Below are positions 50,278-59,157 of a stretch of 64,000 nt of DNA, in pieces. Each line of letters begins with the position of its first letter. The first letter of the stretch is position 1. The position numbers were made by a program, and so were the translations under genes. The stretch lies in the NCBI RefSeq assembly GCF_014203895.1, contig NZ_JACHJY010000011.1:62001-126000 (forward strand). The letters are read 5' to 3'. Source of the stretch: Streptomyces nymphaeiformis (GTDB taxonomy: Bacteria > Actinomycetota > Actinomycetes > Streptomycetales > Streptomycetaceae). Under the pieces are notes generated by a model that made no database searches, was not told the origin of the DNA, and saw only the letters and a program-made list of their open reading frames with translations.

Positions 50278-50292
50278 CTGACGGTCCGTCAG
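50278..50292. promoter_or_regulatory. TGACG-N3-CGTCA operator, site 10
   Basis: CTGACGGTCCGTCAG has a perfect core. It is centred in the 82-bp divergent promoter between the SDR and the unknown gene at 50331. Confidence 0.82.
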
Positions 50293-50330
50293 AGTAGGTC
50301 TCCGTCACCGTCAAGGGAAGGGGTACGAGA

Positions 50331-51164
50331 GTGAGCGAGGAGACCCGCAGCGAGACGTACGCGGAACTGGCGGCCGTCGGCCCGTACGGGGTCCGCCCCG
50401 GCCACGCGCTGATCACCATGGTCGAACCGCACCCGGGCCAGGAGTACGCGTACAACCGCTGGTACGAGGACGACCACTACTACGCGGGCGCCATGGCCAT
50501 GCCCTGGATGTACGCCGGCCGCCGCTGGGTCGCCACCCGCGAGCTCCAGCTCCTGCGCGGCCCGGAGAAGTCCGCCGTCGCCCAGCCGGTCACCGCCGGC
50601 TGCTACCTCTCCACGTACTGGATCACCGAGGGCCGCTACGACGACCACATGAAGTGGACGGTCGGCATCAACAAGCGGCTCAACCGCGACGCCCGCGTCC
50701 ACCACGCCCGTACCCACGTCTTCACCGCGTTCCAGGACCACGAGGCCACCGTCTACCGCGACGGGGCGGCCGGCCCGCGCGACTTCCACGCCCTCGACCA
50801 CCCCTACGCGGGCCTGATCCTCCAGGTGATCGACACGGACGGCCCGGAGCGCCGGGCGGACCTGCTCGACCGGCTGCGCGACCGGGAGCTGCCCCGCCGC
50901 CTCGCCGGCTCACCGGCGGCGATGGTGACGGTCTTCCGCCCGACCCCGCTGCCCGGCGACCGCATGACGTACGTGAAGCAGGTCGAGGGCGTCGACACCC
51001 GGCTGACCCTGCTCTGGTTCCTGGAGGAGGACCCCCGCACGTGCTGGACGGAGCACTTCGCGGACCTGGAGTCCCTGGGTGGCGGCGCGGGGAGGGTGGA
51101 ACTGGTGGCGCCGTTCATCCCGACGGTCCCGGGCACGGACCGCTACGTGGACGAGCTGCGGTAG
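50331..51164 (+). CDS. Unknown protein, possible dimeric alpha/beta-barrel (EthD-like)
   Basis: 277 residues, soluble. The N-terminal part HALITMVEPHPGQEYAYNRWYEDDHYYAGAM and the C-terminal TLLWFLEEDPRTCWTEHFADLE look like two ferredoxin-like (dimeric alpha/beta barrel) repeats, as in EthD or small monooxygenase-like proteins. No catalytic motif is certain. The GTG start follows AAGGGAAGGGG. Operator site 10 links it with the divergent SDR. An SDR paired with a protein of this kind also occurs in actinobacterial sterol gene clusters, as I recall, which fits the regulon model. Confidence 0.65.
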   Translation: MSEETRSETYAELAAVGPYGVRPGHALITMVEPHPGQEYAYNRWYEDDHYYAGAMAMPWMYAGRRWVATRELQLLRGPEKSAVAQPVTAGCYLSTYWITEGRYDDHMKWTVGINKRLNRDARVHHARTHVFTAFQDHEATVYRDGAAGPRDFHALDHPYAGLILQVIDTDGPERRADLLDRLRDRELPRRLAGSPAAMVTVFRPTPLPGDRMTYVKQVEGVDTRLTLLWFLEEDPRTCWTEHFADLESLGGGAGRVELVAPFIPTVPGTDRYVDELR

Positions 51165-51261
51165 CCCGGCCCGGGCAAAGGCCGAGCCCCCTCGGCCAGG
51201 ACGGCGGACCGGTCGAGAGGGCTCATACGTACTGCTGGTGACGGCGTGCGCGCACCGGGGC

Positions 51262-51462
51262 TCAGAGGGCCCCGTTGCTCACCTCGCCGACGAAGGCGTT
51301 CCACGATCCCGGGCCGAAAGAGAGGGACGGGCCCTCGGGGGCCTTGGAGTCCCGCACCGCGATCGCGGACACGACGGGGGACTTCACCTCGACGCAGGCC
51401 CCGTTCCCGCCCGAGTACGAGGACTTCGTCCAGGTGTCCGTTCCGCCCTGAATAATCGCCAT
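51262..51462 (-). CDS. DUF397 protein
   Basis: 66 residues with the DUF397 hallmarks WTKSSYSGGNGACVEVK, VAVRDSK-type IAVRDSKAPEGPSLSFGPGSWNAFV. These small proteins are encoded next to XRE/Scr1-type regulators in Streptomyces and modulate development or antibiotic production. ATG 51462 was chosen over the longer frame to 51609 because it gives the family N-terminus. It is 180 nt downstream of its cognate XRE gene. Confidence 0.88.
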   Translation of the reverse strand: MAIIQGGTDTWTKSSYSGGNGACVEVKSPVVSAIAVRDSKAPEGPSLSFGPGSWNAFVGEVSNGAL

Positions 51463-51642
51463 GCCGCTCACTCCGGTTTCTGTCGAGTAGTGTGTCGCGC
51501 CAACGTTCTTGATGGCGTGATCGACGCTACTCGCCGGTCCCGGGCGGTGGGACCGGCGTTCACACGTCCGAGTGGCATATTCCAACTGGGCTTCCGTGAA
51601 AGCGATCACGGGGTGTACGGTGCCTGCCCCACCCTGTGGCGA

Positions 51643-52503
51643 TCAGCCCTGGGCGTGCTTCTTCGCCATTTTCGAGATGAACTCCCGCGTCTGGTCCACG
51701 TTCAGCGCCTGCGCCCTGAGGTGCTCGTACATGACGGAGTACTTGCCGACGTCCTGCGCCTTCTCCAGGTACAGATCGCTCGTCACGCCCTCGATGTACA
51801 CGACGCTGGAGTCCGAGGTGTCCGGGAACTCGAGGATCGAGTACTGCCCGCTGATCCCCGGGTGCGCGCCCATCTCGAACGGGATCACCTGCACGGTCAC
51901 GTGCGGCAGGTGCGACTGCTCGATGAGGTGCTCCAGCTGGTCGACCATCAGCTGCCGGCTGCCCACGATCCGGTGCAGCGCGCCCTCGTCGATGACCGCC
52001 CACAGCCGCAGCGGCCGCTCCTCGTCCCGGATCCGATCCTGACGGCGGGTCCGCACGGTGACCCGCTTCTCGATGTCCGCCGGCGCGGACTCGGGCATCG
52101 CGCCGGAGATCACGGCCTCCGCGTACGCGGGGGTCTGGAGCAGTCCGGGGATGATCTGCGACTCGTACATCCGCAGGCTCTCCGCGTCGGTCTCCAGACC
52201 GATGTAGACGCTGTACGGGATGTCGCCGAAGGCGTGCCACCAGCCCTGCTGGCGCGAGTCCTTGGCCATCTGCATGAGGGAGTCGACCATGCGCTCGTCC
52301 TCGACCTCGTACACGCCGCACAGGTCCCGGACGTCACGCTGGCTGATGGAGCGACGGCCGTTCTCCAGCCGGCTGATCTTGGACTGGGAGACGAGAAGGC
52401 GCTCGGCGACCTGCTCGGCCGTCATGTTCTTCGCCTCGCGGAGCTTGCGCAGCTCCTGGCCCAATCGGCGTCGCCTGACGGTGGGGTTGACGTTGGACGC
52501 CAC
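51643..52503 (-). CDS. XRE-family regulator with DUF5753 (Scr1 type)
   Basis: 286 residues. The N-terminal HTH (about residues 12-70) reads LRKLREAKNMTAEQVAERLLVSQSKISRLENGRRSI. The C-terminal DUF5753 domain contains QIIPGLLQTPAYAEAVI and VIPFEMGAHPGISGQYSILEFPD. It is the partner of the following DUF397 gene. These pairs are abundant in Streptomyces, and their DNA targets are mostly their own promoters. Confidence 0.9.
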   Translation of the reverse strand: MASNVNPTVRRRRLGQELRKLREAKNMTAEQVAERLLVSQSKISRLENGRRSISQRDVRDLCGVYEVEDERMVDSLMQMAKDSRQQGWWHAFGDIPYSVYIGLETDAESLRMYESQIIPGLLQTPAYAEAVISGAMPESAPADIEKRVTVRTRRQDRIRDEERPLRLWAVIDEGALHRIVGSRQLMVDQLEHLIEQSHLPHVTVQVIPFEMGAHPGISGQYSILEFPDTSDSSVVYIEGVTSDLYLEKAQDVGKYSVMYEHLRAQALNVDQTREFISKMAKKHAQG

Positions 52504-52606
52504 GGAAACTGCACCTCCGGCTGTCTGCTGCGTAGCTGTGAGTATCTACCGCTTGGCAGATTGCCACCAAAGGCCGGGTGCGCGCTGGAAAACCTGGACA
52601 ACGCAC

Positions 52607-52641
52607 ATGTGCGGAGCGGCCGTCCAGACCGCTCCGCACAT
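52607..52641. terminator. 13-bp inverted repeat between GPP34 and XRE genes
   Basis: ATGTGCGGAGCGG (52607-52619) pairs perfectly with 52629-52641 around a 9-nt loop. It is downstream of the minus-strand GPP34 gene and upstream of the XRE start, so it may terminate the former or regulate the latter. Confidence 0.6.
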
Positions 52642-52709
52642 CTGTGCGGCTCCCGGGATGGTTCCAGGTGGTACGTGGTACTGGTTGCTTCGTGCGGGCC
52701 GCGCGTCGG

Positions 52710-53408
52710 TCAGTGCGCGGCCGCGCGGGCCATGCTGCCGCGAGGCTGCGCCGGGACGCCCGCGGCGCTCCGGCGCGGCTGTGCGGCCGCACCGTTCTGG
52801 ACGTCCATCACGGCGTGCGCCACGAGTCCGCCCATGGGGTCGTGCCGGATCAGATCGCGCAGCCGGGACCGCGACGACCGTCCTTCGTTGCCGGGGTAGA
52901 GGTGCTTGCCGAGACCGACCGCGTGGGCCAGCGCGGCGAGCGCCGCGGTCCGCGGGTCCGGCGGTACGCCGGTGCGGATCGCACTGTCCAGCCGGGCACG
53001 GATCTCCCGACTGATCGCCGTGTCCGTCGCCTGGTAGCGAGTCGTCGGCAACACCCCGCACATCTGGCCCTCCACGGCATGCACCATGCCGCATCGCTCC
53101 AGATGCGAGAGATACGTCTGACGGAGCCCCAGCCGGGGCCCGCCGATCCAGTGGACGGCCCGAACCGGGCTGCCGCGCCTGCGCAGCAGCTCCAGCGCGG
53201 AGTCCAGTGTCGGATCTCCGGTCGGCCGTGGCATCACCACGGCGATACGATCCCCGTCAGGGGCTATCCGGCCTGCCAGAGCCAGCTCCACTAGCTGTGC
53301 TCCGGCCAGACCGAGGTCGAGCGACTGCGGCTGCGCTGTGGTACCCGTGGTCGGGTCCAGAGCGAGCAGCAGAAGCTCTTCCGGAATGGTTCTGCGGCTC
53401 CTGCCCAT
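52710..53408 (-). CDS. GPP34 (GOLPH3/Vps74-like) family protein
   Basis: 232 residues. The family core is recognisable: TIPEELLLLALDPTTG, LAGAQLVELALAGRI, VRAVHWIGGPRLGLRQTYLSHLERCGMV and the late AALAALAHAVGLGKHLYP. GPP34 proteins bind phosphoinositides in eukaryotes; the many Streptomyces copies have unknown roles, probably membrane-associated. The C-terminal 25 residues are Ala/Arg-rich and variable. Confidence 0.85.
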   Translation of the reverse strand: MGRSRRTIPEELLLLALDPTTGTTAQPQSLDLGLAGAQLVELALAGRIAPDGDRIAVVMPRPTGDPTLDSALELLRRRGSPVRAVHWIGGPRLGLRQTYLSHLERCGMVHAVEGQMCGVLPTTRYQATDTAISREIRARLDSAIRTGVPPDPRTAALAALAHAVGLGKHLYPGNEGRSSRSRLRDLIRHDPMGGLVAHAVMDVQNGAAAQPRRSAAGVPAQPRGSMARAAAH

Positions 53409-53591
53409 CCATGCCTCCCCGCGTGGATGAATGACAGGGTGACCCCTCTCACATTCATCTGTCGAGAGTGCCTGGGTGGTTCATCCGGGAACCAGTAGGT
53501 ATGTCGTTCTCGTCTAGCACGGGAGCCAAGGGGTTCACACAGGACACTGGTAGACGGTTCGGACGTACGTATGACGCATGGAGGAGGCACG

Positions 53592-55961
53592 GTGGCGGGC
53601 GAGTCCCCCGACAAGGCGGAGCAGCAGGGGTCGTCGCAGGAGACGGCGGCCTCGGGCGGCGGCGGCCGGGATCCCAGGCTTTCCGTACTCCGTGAGTCGG
53701 AGTCCTCGCCGTCCTCGGCGGTCCGGGTCGACCAGCCGACGGCCGTGTTCAAGACCCTGGCACCGCGCACGCCGGAGGACGACGAGCCGACGACGGCCCC
53801 CGAGTCGGAGCCGGAGGGTGAGGCCGAGGGTGAGGCCGAGGGCGACCGTCTGAAGGCGGCCGTGGCGGCGTGGGTCGCTACGGAGGGGGAGCCGGAGGAG
53901 TCGGAGCCCAAGGCTTCGGAGTCCGCGGTTTCGGAGTCCAAGGCTTCGGAGACGGAGACCGAGGTGTCGGTCGAGGAGCCCGAGTCCGAGGACGAGGCCG
54001 AGCCGGAGGACGAGACCGAGGCCGACGACTCCGAGGCCGAGCCACTGGACGAGGAGCCGGACGACGAGCCCGAGGACGGCCCCGAGGAGACGGACGACGC
54101 GTCCGGCGACGAGGCGGACGAGGAGCCGGTCGAGGACGTAGAGGACAAGGCTCCCGTAGAGAACGTAAAGGACGGAGAGGACAAGGCGTCCTCCGCGGCC
54201 TGGTTCGCCGCGCGCAAGCAGCAGGCGAAGGAGGAGCCCTCTGACGCGCCCTCACCCGCCGCCTCCGAGGACGAGGGCAAGGGTGAAGGCGAGGGCAAGG
54301 CCGAGGGCGCGGACAAGGACGACGAGCCGGTCGACCAGCCGACGACCATGTTCAAGATGGTCCGTCCGCCGGTCGTGGACCAGCCGACGACCGCCCTGAA
54401 GCTCCCGCCCTCCCTGACCGGGGACTCCGACAGCGAGCGCACCAGCGTCTTCCGCGCACTGCGCCCCGACATCCCGGCCGACCAGAAGGCCGAGAAGGCC
54501 GAGAAGGCGGCCCAGGAGGCCACCAAGGCCCCCGAGGCGGCCGCGCCGAAGGCTTCCGCGCCGACCGCCGCGCCCAAGGCCCCCGAGGTCAAGGCGCCCG
54601 CGCCCGCCCCCGCCGCCGCGCGGTCGCGATCGGGGCTCTCCGAGCCGGAGCGGACCCGGCAGCAGCCGCTGCCGCCGCTGCCCCCGCTCGACCTCCTCGC
54701 CGAGCTGACCAACACGCCGCCCCCGCCGCCGAGCGCGCTGCGGACGACCCTGAGACGGCTCCGGATCTGGACCCCGCTGGTCCTGCTCCTCCTGATCGTC
54801 TTTGCGATCGTGCAGATGGTCCGCCCGCTGCCCCCGCCCGCGCTGACCCTGTCGGCCGATCCGACGTTCACCTTCGAGGGCGGCGAGCTGAAGATGCCGT
54901 GGCCCGGCGAGGGCCAGGGCGCCGTCGAGGTCGAGGGCGTCGGTTCCATGGGCATGTACGGAGCGCAGAAGCCGGCTCCGATCGCGTCCGTGACGAAGAC
55001 GATGACGGCGTACGTGATCCTGCGCGACCACCCGATCAAGGGCAAGCAGCAGGGTCCCGAGATCACGATCGACAAGAAGGCCGCCGAGCAGGCGAAGCAC
55101 GATTCGGAGTCGACGGCGCCGGTCCAGGAGGGCCAGACCTACACGGAGAAGGAGCTCCTGGAGCTCCTGATGATCCCCTCCGCGAACAACGTGGCCCGGC
55201 TGCTCGCGCGCTGGGACGCCGGTTCGGAGGCCGCGTTCGTCGAGAAGATGAACGCCGCGGCGAAGGACCTGGGGATGACCCAGTCGACGTACACGGACCC
55301 GTCCGGTCTGCTCGACAGCACGATGTCGACCCCGCAGGACCAGCTGAAGCTGGCGAAGGCGGTCATGCAGTACGACGTGTTCCGAGAGATCGTGAACATG
55401 CCGAACGTGACGGTCGACGGCATCCCCGGCCGGATCGAGAACAACAACAACATCCTGCTCCACGACGGTGTCAACGGCATCAAGACCGGTTCCTCCACCC
55501 CGGCCGGCGGCAACCTGCTCTGGGCGGCGAACACCGTCGTCGACGGCAAGAACCGCCGCATCCTCGGCATCGTCATGGGGGCGAAGGACGCCAAGCTCCT
55601 CATCGACAAGCTCCAGCTCGCCATCGACAACAGCCTCAAGCTGATCCAGCAGGCGCAGAAGGACGTCACCTCGGCCGCCGTGGTCAAGGAGGGCCAGGTC
55701 CTGGGCTACGTCGACGACGGCCTCGGCGGCCGGACGCCGGTCGTGGCCACCAAGGAGCTCAAGGCGGTCGGCTGGCCCGGCCTCCAGGTGAAGCTGGAGC
55801 TCACGGACGGCGGAAAGGCCCTCCCGCACTCCGGGAAGGCGGGCGACGTCGTCGGCCAGGTGTCGATCGGCACGGGCGCCGGCAAGGTCAGCTCCCCGGT
55901 CGCCCTCCAGAAGGACCTGGTGGAGCCCGGCTTCGACAAGAAGCTGACCCGCCTGGGCTGA
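53592..55961 (+). CDS. D-alanyl-D-alanine carboxypeptidase with long acidic cytoplasmic region
   Basis: 789 residues. Residues 1-390 form a very acidic, Glu/Asp/Pro/Ala-rich, disordered-looking cytoplasmic part. It contains repeated motifs DQPTAVFK, DQPTTMFK, DQPTTALK and ERTSVFR. One membrane anchor follows (about 393-413, WTPLVLLLLIVFAIVQMV). The extracellular peptidase S11 domain has SVTK (nucleophile Ser 466, Lys 469), SAN (530-532) and KTG (631-633), then a C-terminal beta domain. It trims D-Ala from peptidoglycan pentapeptides. GTG 53592 has GGAGG at 7 nt. The repeated Thr motifs look like phosphorylation sites for a Ser/Thr kinase. A strong terminator follows. Confidence 0.88.
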   Translation: MAGESPDKAEQQGSSQETAASGGGGRDPRLSVLRESESSPSSAVRVDQPTAVFKTLAPRTPEDDEPTTAPESEPEGEAEGEAEGDRLKAAVAAWVATEGEPEESEPKASESAVSESKASETETEVSVEEPESEDEAEPEDETEADDSEAEPLDEEPDDEPEDGPEETDDASGDEADEEPVEDVEDKAPVENVKDGEDKASSAAWFAARKQQAKEEPSDAPSPAASEDEGKGEGEGKAEGADKDDEPVDQPTTMFKMVRPPVVDQPTTALKLPPSLTGDSDSERTSVFRALRPDIPADQKAEKAEKAAQEATKAPEAAAPKASAPTAAPKAPEVKAPAPAPAAARSRSGLSEPERTRQQPLPPLPPLDLLAELTNTPPPPPSALRTTLRRLRIWTPLVLLLLIVFAIVQMVRPLPPPALTLSADPTFTFEGGELKMPWPGEGQGAVEVEGVGSMGMYGAQKPAPIASVTKTMTAYVILRDHPIKGKQQGPEITIDKKAAEQAKHDSESTAPVQEGQTYTEKELLELLMIPSANNVARLLARWDAGSEAAFVEKMNAAAKDLGMTQSTYTDPSGLLDSTMSTPQDQLKLAKAVMQYDVFREIVNMPNVTVDGIPGRIENNNNILLHDGVNGIKTGSSTPAGGNLLWAANTVVDGKNRRILGIVMGAKDAKLLIDKLQLAIDNSLKLIQQAQKDVTSAAVVKEGQVLGYVDDGLGGRTPVVATKELKAVGWPGLQVKLELTDGGKALPHSGKAGDVVGQVSIGTGAGKVSSPVALQKDLVEPGFDKKLTRLG

Positions 55962-55976
55962 GAGGCCACCCGCTCG

Positions 55977-56009
55977 GCCGGGCGCCCCGGGTTCTCCGGG
56001 GCGCCCGGC
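55977..56009. terminator. Terminator hairpin after carboxypeptidase
   Basis: GCCGGGCGCCCCGG (55977-55990) pairs perfectly with 55996-56009 in a 14-bp stem with a 5-nt loop, 16 nt after the stop. Confidence 0.8.
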
Positions 56010-56107
56010 TGTTAGCGTTTCCGGGGGGACGAGAAGCACGGGTGACGTACGCGGGACACGCGTGACCTACGCGAGAAGCGAGACGGGCAACACGGGAAAG
56101 GGCCGCA

Positions 56108-58045
56108 GTGACCACCGCCGAGCCGACACGCGCCGACCGCGCGGACTCCGACCCCGACGTCTACGGTGAAGCCCATGAAGCACGTGACACTCGTGACGCT
56201 CGTGACGACAGGGACGCCGACGGCGCCGCGCCGCCCACGGATACCGGCTCCTCTTCGCTCTCGCGAATAGTGCTCCCGACGCAACGGCCGGCCCCCGCGC
56301 CGGCCCCGGCACCGTCTGCCCCCAGCCCCGTCCGGCGCCGCAAGCGCCGCTACACGGTCCTGGCGGCCACCGGGCTCGCCGCCCTCATGCACGTCCTGTG
56401 GTTCTTCCTCTTCGCGAACAGCGGCGGGGACCTGGCCGCGCAGGACGCGTGGGCGGAGTTCGTGGGACGGCACCCGGACTCCGCGTACAACCTGGCCTGG
56501 TACGGCGGGATGCACCCCGTCTCGTACAGCGTGGTCTCGCCCTATCTGATGTCGGTGCTCGGCGTCCGCAGCACGATGATGGTCGCGGGGACGCTGTCGG
56601 CCGGCCTGACGGCGCTGATCCTGGTGCGGGTGCGGGCGGTCCGCAACCCGATGGTCTGTTCGATCGCGGCCGTCTTCGCCTTCCTCTGCAACGCGCTCTC
56701 GGGCCGGGTGACGTTCGGCCTCGGCATGATGTTCGCGCTCGGCGCGGTCGCCGCGGTCTTCTGCTGGCCGTACCGCTGGCGGCGCAAACGCTGGGCGAAG
56801 GCGGCGGTCGCGGCCCCGCTGGCGGGCCTGGCGACGGCGTGCAGCCCGGTCGCGGGCCTGTTCCTGGGGGTCGCGGCGGCGGCCCTGTTCCTGAACAAGC
56901 GCCGCCCGGGCGCGTACGCCCTGGGTCTCGCCCCGGTCGCCGTCGTAGCCCTGTCCTCCTGGCTCTTCCCGTTCTCGGGCACGCAGCCGATGGCCTTCGG
57001 CTCGACGGTCCTGCCGCTCCTCTTCGGCGTCCTGGCCTTCGTCCTGGTCCCCAAGACCTGGCGGACGGTCCGCACGGCGGCAGCGGTCTACTCGATCGGC
57101 ACGCTGCTGACCTGGCTGATCGACTCCCAGATCGGCTCGAACATCTCCCGGCTGCCGATGCTCTTCGCGGGCGTCGTGCTGCTCGCGGCCCTGCCGTACA
57201 CGGCGCCGCGCTCACGCCGCTGGTACGCGCTGCTGCTCGCCGTCGCGGGGCTGAACTTCTGGATCGGCTTCAAGGGCGTCGACGACGTCATCCGCACCGC
57301 CCCGGACGCCTCCTGGGCGCGCGAGCTCGCGCCGCTCGTCAACCAGCTCCAGGTCCGGGACGCGGGCAAGGCGCGGGTCGAGGTCGTGCCGGCGTCCAGC
57401 CACCGCGAGTCCTCCGCGCTCAGCCCGTACATCAACCTGGCGCGCGGCTGGAACCGGCAGGCGGACATGGAGCGCAACCCGCTCTTCTACGACGACACGC
57501 TGAACGCCGCGAACTACCAGGACTGGCTCGACCGCTGGGCCGTCCACTACGTCGTCCTGCCCACCGGCGCCCCCGACTCGGGCGCCGAGCGGGAGGCGGA
57601 ACTGGTCCGCGAGGGCCTGCCGTACCTGAACCAGGTCTGGTCGGACGAGAACTGGCGGCTGTACGAGGTCGAGAACCCGACCCCGCTGGCGGACCCGCCG
57701 GCCCAGGTGCAGAGCGCGGAGGAGAACGAGGTCGTGATCCGGGTCGACCGGCCCGGCCGGGTCCTCATCCGCGTCCCGTACTCGCCGTGGCTCGCCCTCG
57801 TGGACGAGAACGGCGCCAAGATCGAACCGCCGAAGGAGACGGAGGCCTCGAAGCTGGCCCGGGAGGCCTCGGACACGGAGCTCCCGAAGGTCTTCGCCAA
57901 CGAGAAGGGCTGCCTCTTCAAGACGGAGGCGGACCCGGAGGGCGACGAATGGACGGAACTGATCGCCCCGAAACCCGGCACCTACCGCCTGGCGGCCCCG
58001 TACAAACTCTCCCGTGGCACGGCCTGCCCGGAGGAACTCCGCTGA
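56108..58045 (+). CDS. Polytopic membrane protein, GT-C glycosyltransferase-like
   Basis: 645 residues. An acidic N-terminal tail (1-80, Asp/Arg/Ala/Pro-rich) is followed by about ten membrane segments between residues 83 and 390. A C-terminal soluble domain of about 250 residues follows, beginning APDASWARELAPLVNQL. The first extracytoplasmic loop has acidic residues (GGDLAAQDAWAEF) where GT-C enzymes place a catalytic Asp. This architecture fits lipid-linked-sugar mannosyl/arabinosyltransferase-like proteins acting on the cell envelope, but no specific family is certain. It lies downstream of a carboxypeptidase gene, also an envelope function. Confidence 0.68.
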   Translation: MTTAEPTRADRADSDPDVYGEAHEARDTRDARDDRDADGAAPPTDTGSSSLSRIVLPTQRPAPAPAPAPSAPSPVRRRKRRYTVLAATGLAALMHVLWFFLFANSGGDLAAQDAWAEFVGRHPDSAYNLAWYGGMHPVSYSVVSPYLMSVLGVRSTMMVAGTLSAGLTALILVRVRAVRNPMVCSIAAVFAFLCNALSGRVTFGLGMMFALGAVAAVFCWPYRWRRKRWAKAAVAAPLAGLATACSPVAGLFLGVAAAALFLNKRRPGAYALGLAPVAVVALSSWLFPFSGTQPMAFGSTVLPLLFGVLAFVLVPKTWRTVRTAAAVYSIGTLLTWLIDSQIGSNISRLPMLFAGVVLLAALPYTAPRSRRWYALLLAVAGLNFWIGFKGVDDVIRTAPDASWARELAPLVNQLQVRDAGKARVEVVPASSHRESSALSPYINLARGWNRQADMERNPLFYDDTLNAANYQDWLDRWAVHYVVLPTGAPDSGAEREAELVREGLPYLNQVWSDENWRLYEVENPTPLADPPAQVQSAEENEVVIRVDRPGRVLIRVPYSPWLALVDENGAKIEPPKETEASKLAREASDTELPKVFANEKGCLFKTEADPEGDEWTELIAPKPGTYRLAAPYKLSRGTACPEELR

Positions 58046-58055
58046 GCCGCGGCCC

Positions 58056-58421
58056 TCAGGCCAGATCCGTCAGCTCGTCGGCGAACACCTGCGACAGCGG
58101 CTGCGGCCCGACGTACTGCTGACAGTTGCAGGCACCGGCCTCGTACCGCACCGGCTTCTTGTTCTCGTCCCAGGCGGTCGGCACCTCGACCCGCTCATGG
58201 CACCGCCCCTGCTTGTCGTGCTTCGCCAGGTGATGCGTACACCCGCACACGGGCTCCGGCGTCCGCTGCGAGGCCTCGAGCGCCAGCCGCTCCTGCTTGG
58301 CCGCCTCCAGAACCTCCATCTTCCGCTCGTGCCGATGCCGCAACGCGGTCCGCACGTTGTCAGCGGCCCAAGCGAACCCACCGCTCCAGAACAGAATGAG
58401 CACCCACCAGAACCACTCCAT
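58056..58421 (-). CDS. Single-TM protein with Cys/His-rich cytoplasmic domain
   Basis: 121 residues. The N-terminal anchor WFWWVLILFWSGGFAWAA is followed by a charged helix (RHRHERKMEVLEAAKQERLALEA). The C-terminal domain has CGCTHHLAKHDKQGRCHE and ACNCQQYVG, probably a metal site. ATG 58421 was chosen from the membrane segment; the frame is open far upstream. It is convergent with the GT-C-like gene, 10 bp apart. Function unknown. Confidence 0.72.
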   Translation of the reverse strand: MEWFWWVLILFWSGGFAWAADNVRTALRHRHERKMEVLEAAKQERLALEASQRTPEPVCGCTHHLAKHDKQGRCHERVEVPTAWDENKKPVRYEAGACNCQQYVGPQPLSQVFADELTDLA

Positions 58422-58580
58422 GGTTCCCCCCGTTTTCCCCCGGATAAGGAGCCCAGGATAGAACCGGCGGCGGCCTACGTCACGGGCCGCATAGTCACTC
58501 TGTGGATCCACTCCATTACCGAACGCTAGGATCGCGGGCGTCGCCGCAGCTGTGCGGCGGCTGGAGAGAGGGGCATTCAC

Positions 58581-58874
58581 ATGGCCGTCATCGTCACCTT
58601 CGACCTCCCCGGCGCCGGACAGGAGCTCTACGACGAGGTCATCGCGCGCGTGACCGGCGGGAAGGGCTTCGCACGCTTCGCCGACGTGGGGGATCCGGGC
58701 CTCCTCTCCCACGCCGCGGGGCCGGTCGACGGAGGGTTCCGCGTGACCGAGGTCTGGGAGAGCGAGGAGGCCCTCGCCGCCCACGCGAAGACCTTCGGCC
58801 CGATCCTGGCCGACCTCGGCCACGCCGACGCACGGCCCACGATCATCCCGGCGCACAACGTCGTCGTCCGGTAG
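58581..58874 (+). CDS. Small dimeric alpha/beta-barrel protein
   Basis: 97 residues. VIVTFDLPGAGQELYDEVIARV and VTEVWESEEALAAHAKTFGPILADLG match the ferredoxin-like antibiotic biosynthesis monooxygenase (ABM)-type fold. Many such proteins have no proven oxygenase activity. A GAGAGAGGGG ribosome site precedes ATG. It is convergent with tRNA-Arg; the shared hairpin starts at its stop codon. Confidence 0.75.
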   Translation: MAVIVTFDLPGAGQELYDEVIARVTGGKGFARFADVGDPGLLSHAAGPVDGGFRVTEVWESEEALAAHAKTFGPILADLGHADARPTIIPAHNVVVR

Positions 58875-58933
58875 GGGCACAAGCCGAAAGGGCACCTACC
58901 AAAATCGGTAGGTGCCCTTTCGGCTTGTGCCCC
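58874..58933. terminator. 27-bp perfect hairpin overlapping the tRNA-Arg 3' end
   Basis: The arm 58874-58900 pairs perfectly with 58907-58933 around a 6-nt AAAATC loop. It begins at the G of the TAG stop of the small protein gene and includes the last six bases of the tRNA gene. It should end transcription from both sides. Confidence 0.85.
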
Positions 58934-59000
58934 CGGCAGGATTCGAACCTGCGACACCCGCTTTAGGAGAGCGGTGCTCTATCCCCTGAGCTACGAAGGC
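58928..59000 (-). tRNA. tRNA-Arg (anticodon CCT)
   Basis: 73 nt on the minus strand with a full cloverleaf. The acceptor GCCTTCG pairs with CGGGGGC (two G-T pairs) with discriminator A. The D-arm is GCTC...GAGC and the anticodon arm CCGCT-CTCCTAA-AGCGG has anticodon CCT. The variable loop is GTGTC and the T-arm GCAGG-TTCGAAT-CCTGC. CCA is not encoded. It reads AGG codons. Confidence 0.95.
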
Positions 59001-59157
59001 GAGGGACCGCAGACAGACTAGCGGATGGGGGTTGCGCGGGTCGCCCCTGTTGTCGCCGAACGGCGCAGGCGGTCGTGTTCCTCCGTGTCGGGTTGACCCG
59101 GGGCGGGGAGCCGCATAGCGTCGCCGCGCTGGGTGAGCGGGCGCTTAGGAGGGGTTT

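Noticed and set aside
58928..59000. Integrated mobile element at the tRNA gene
   Set aside because: No integrase, no direct repeat of the tRNA end, and ordinary genes on both sides.
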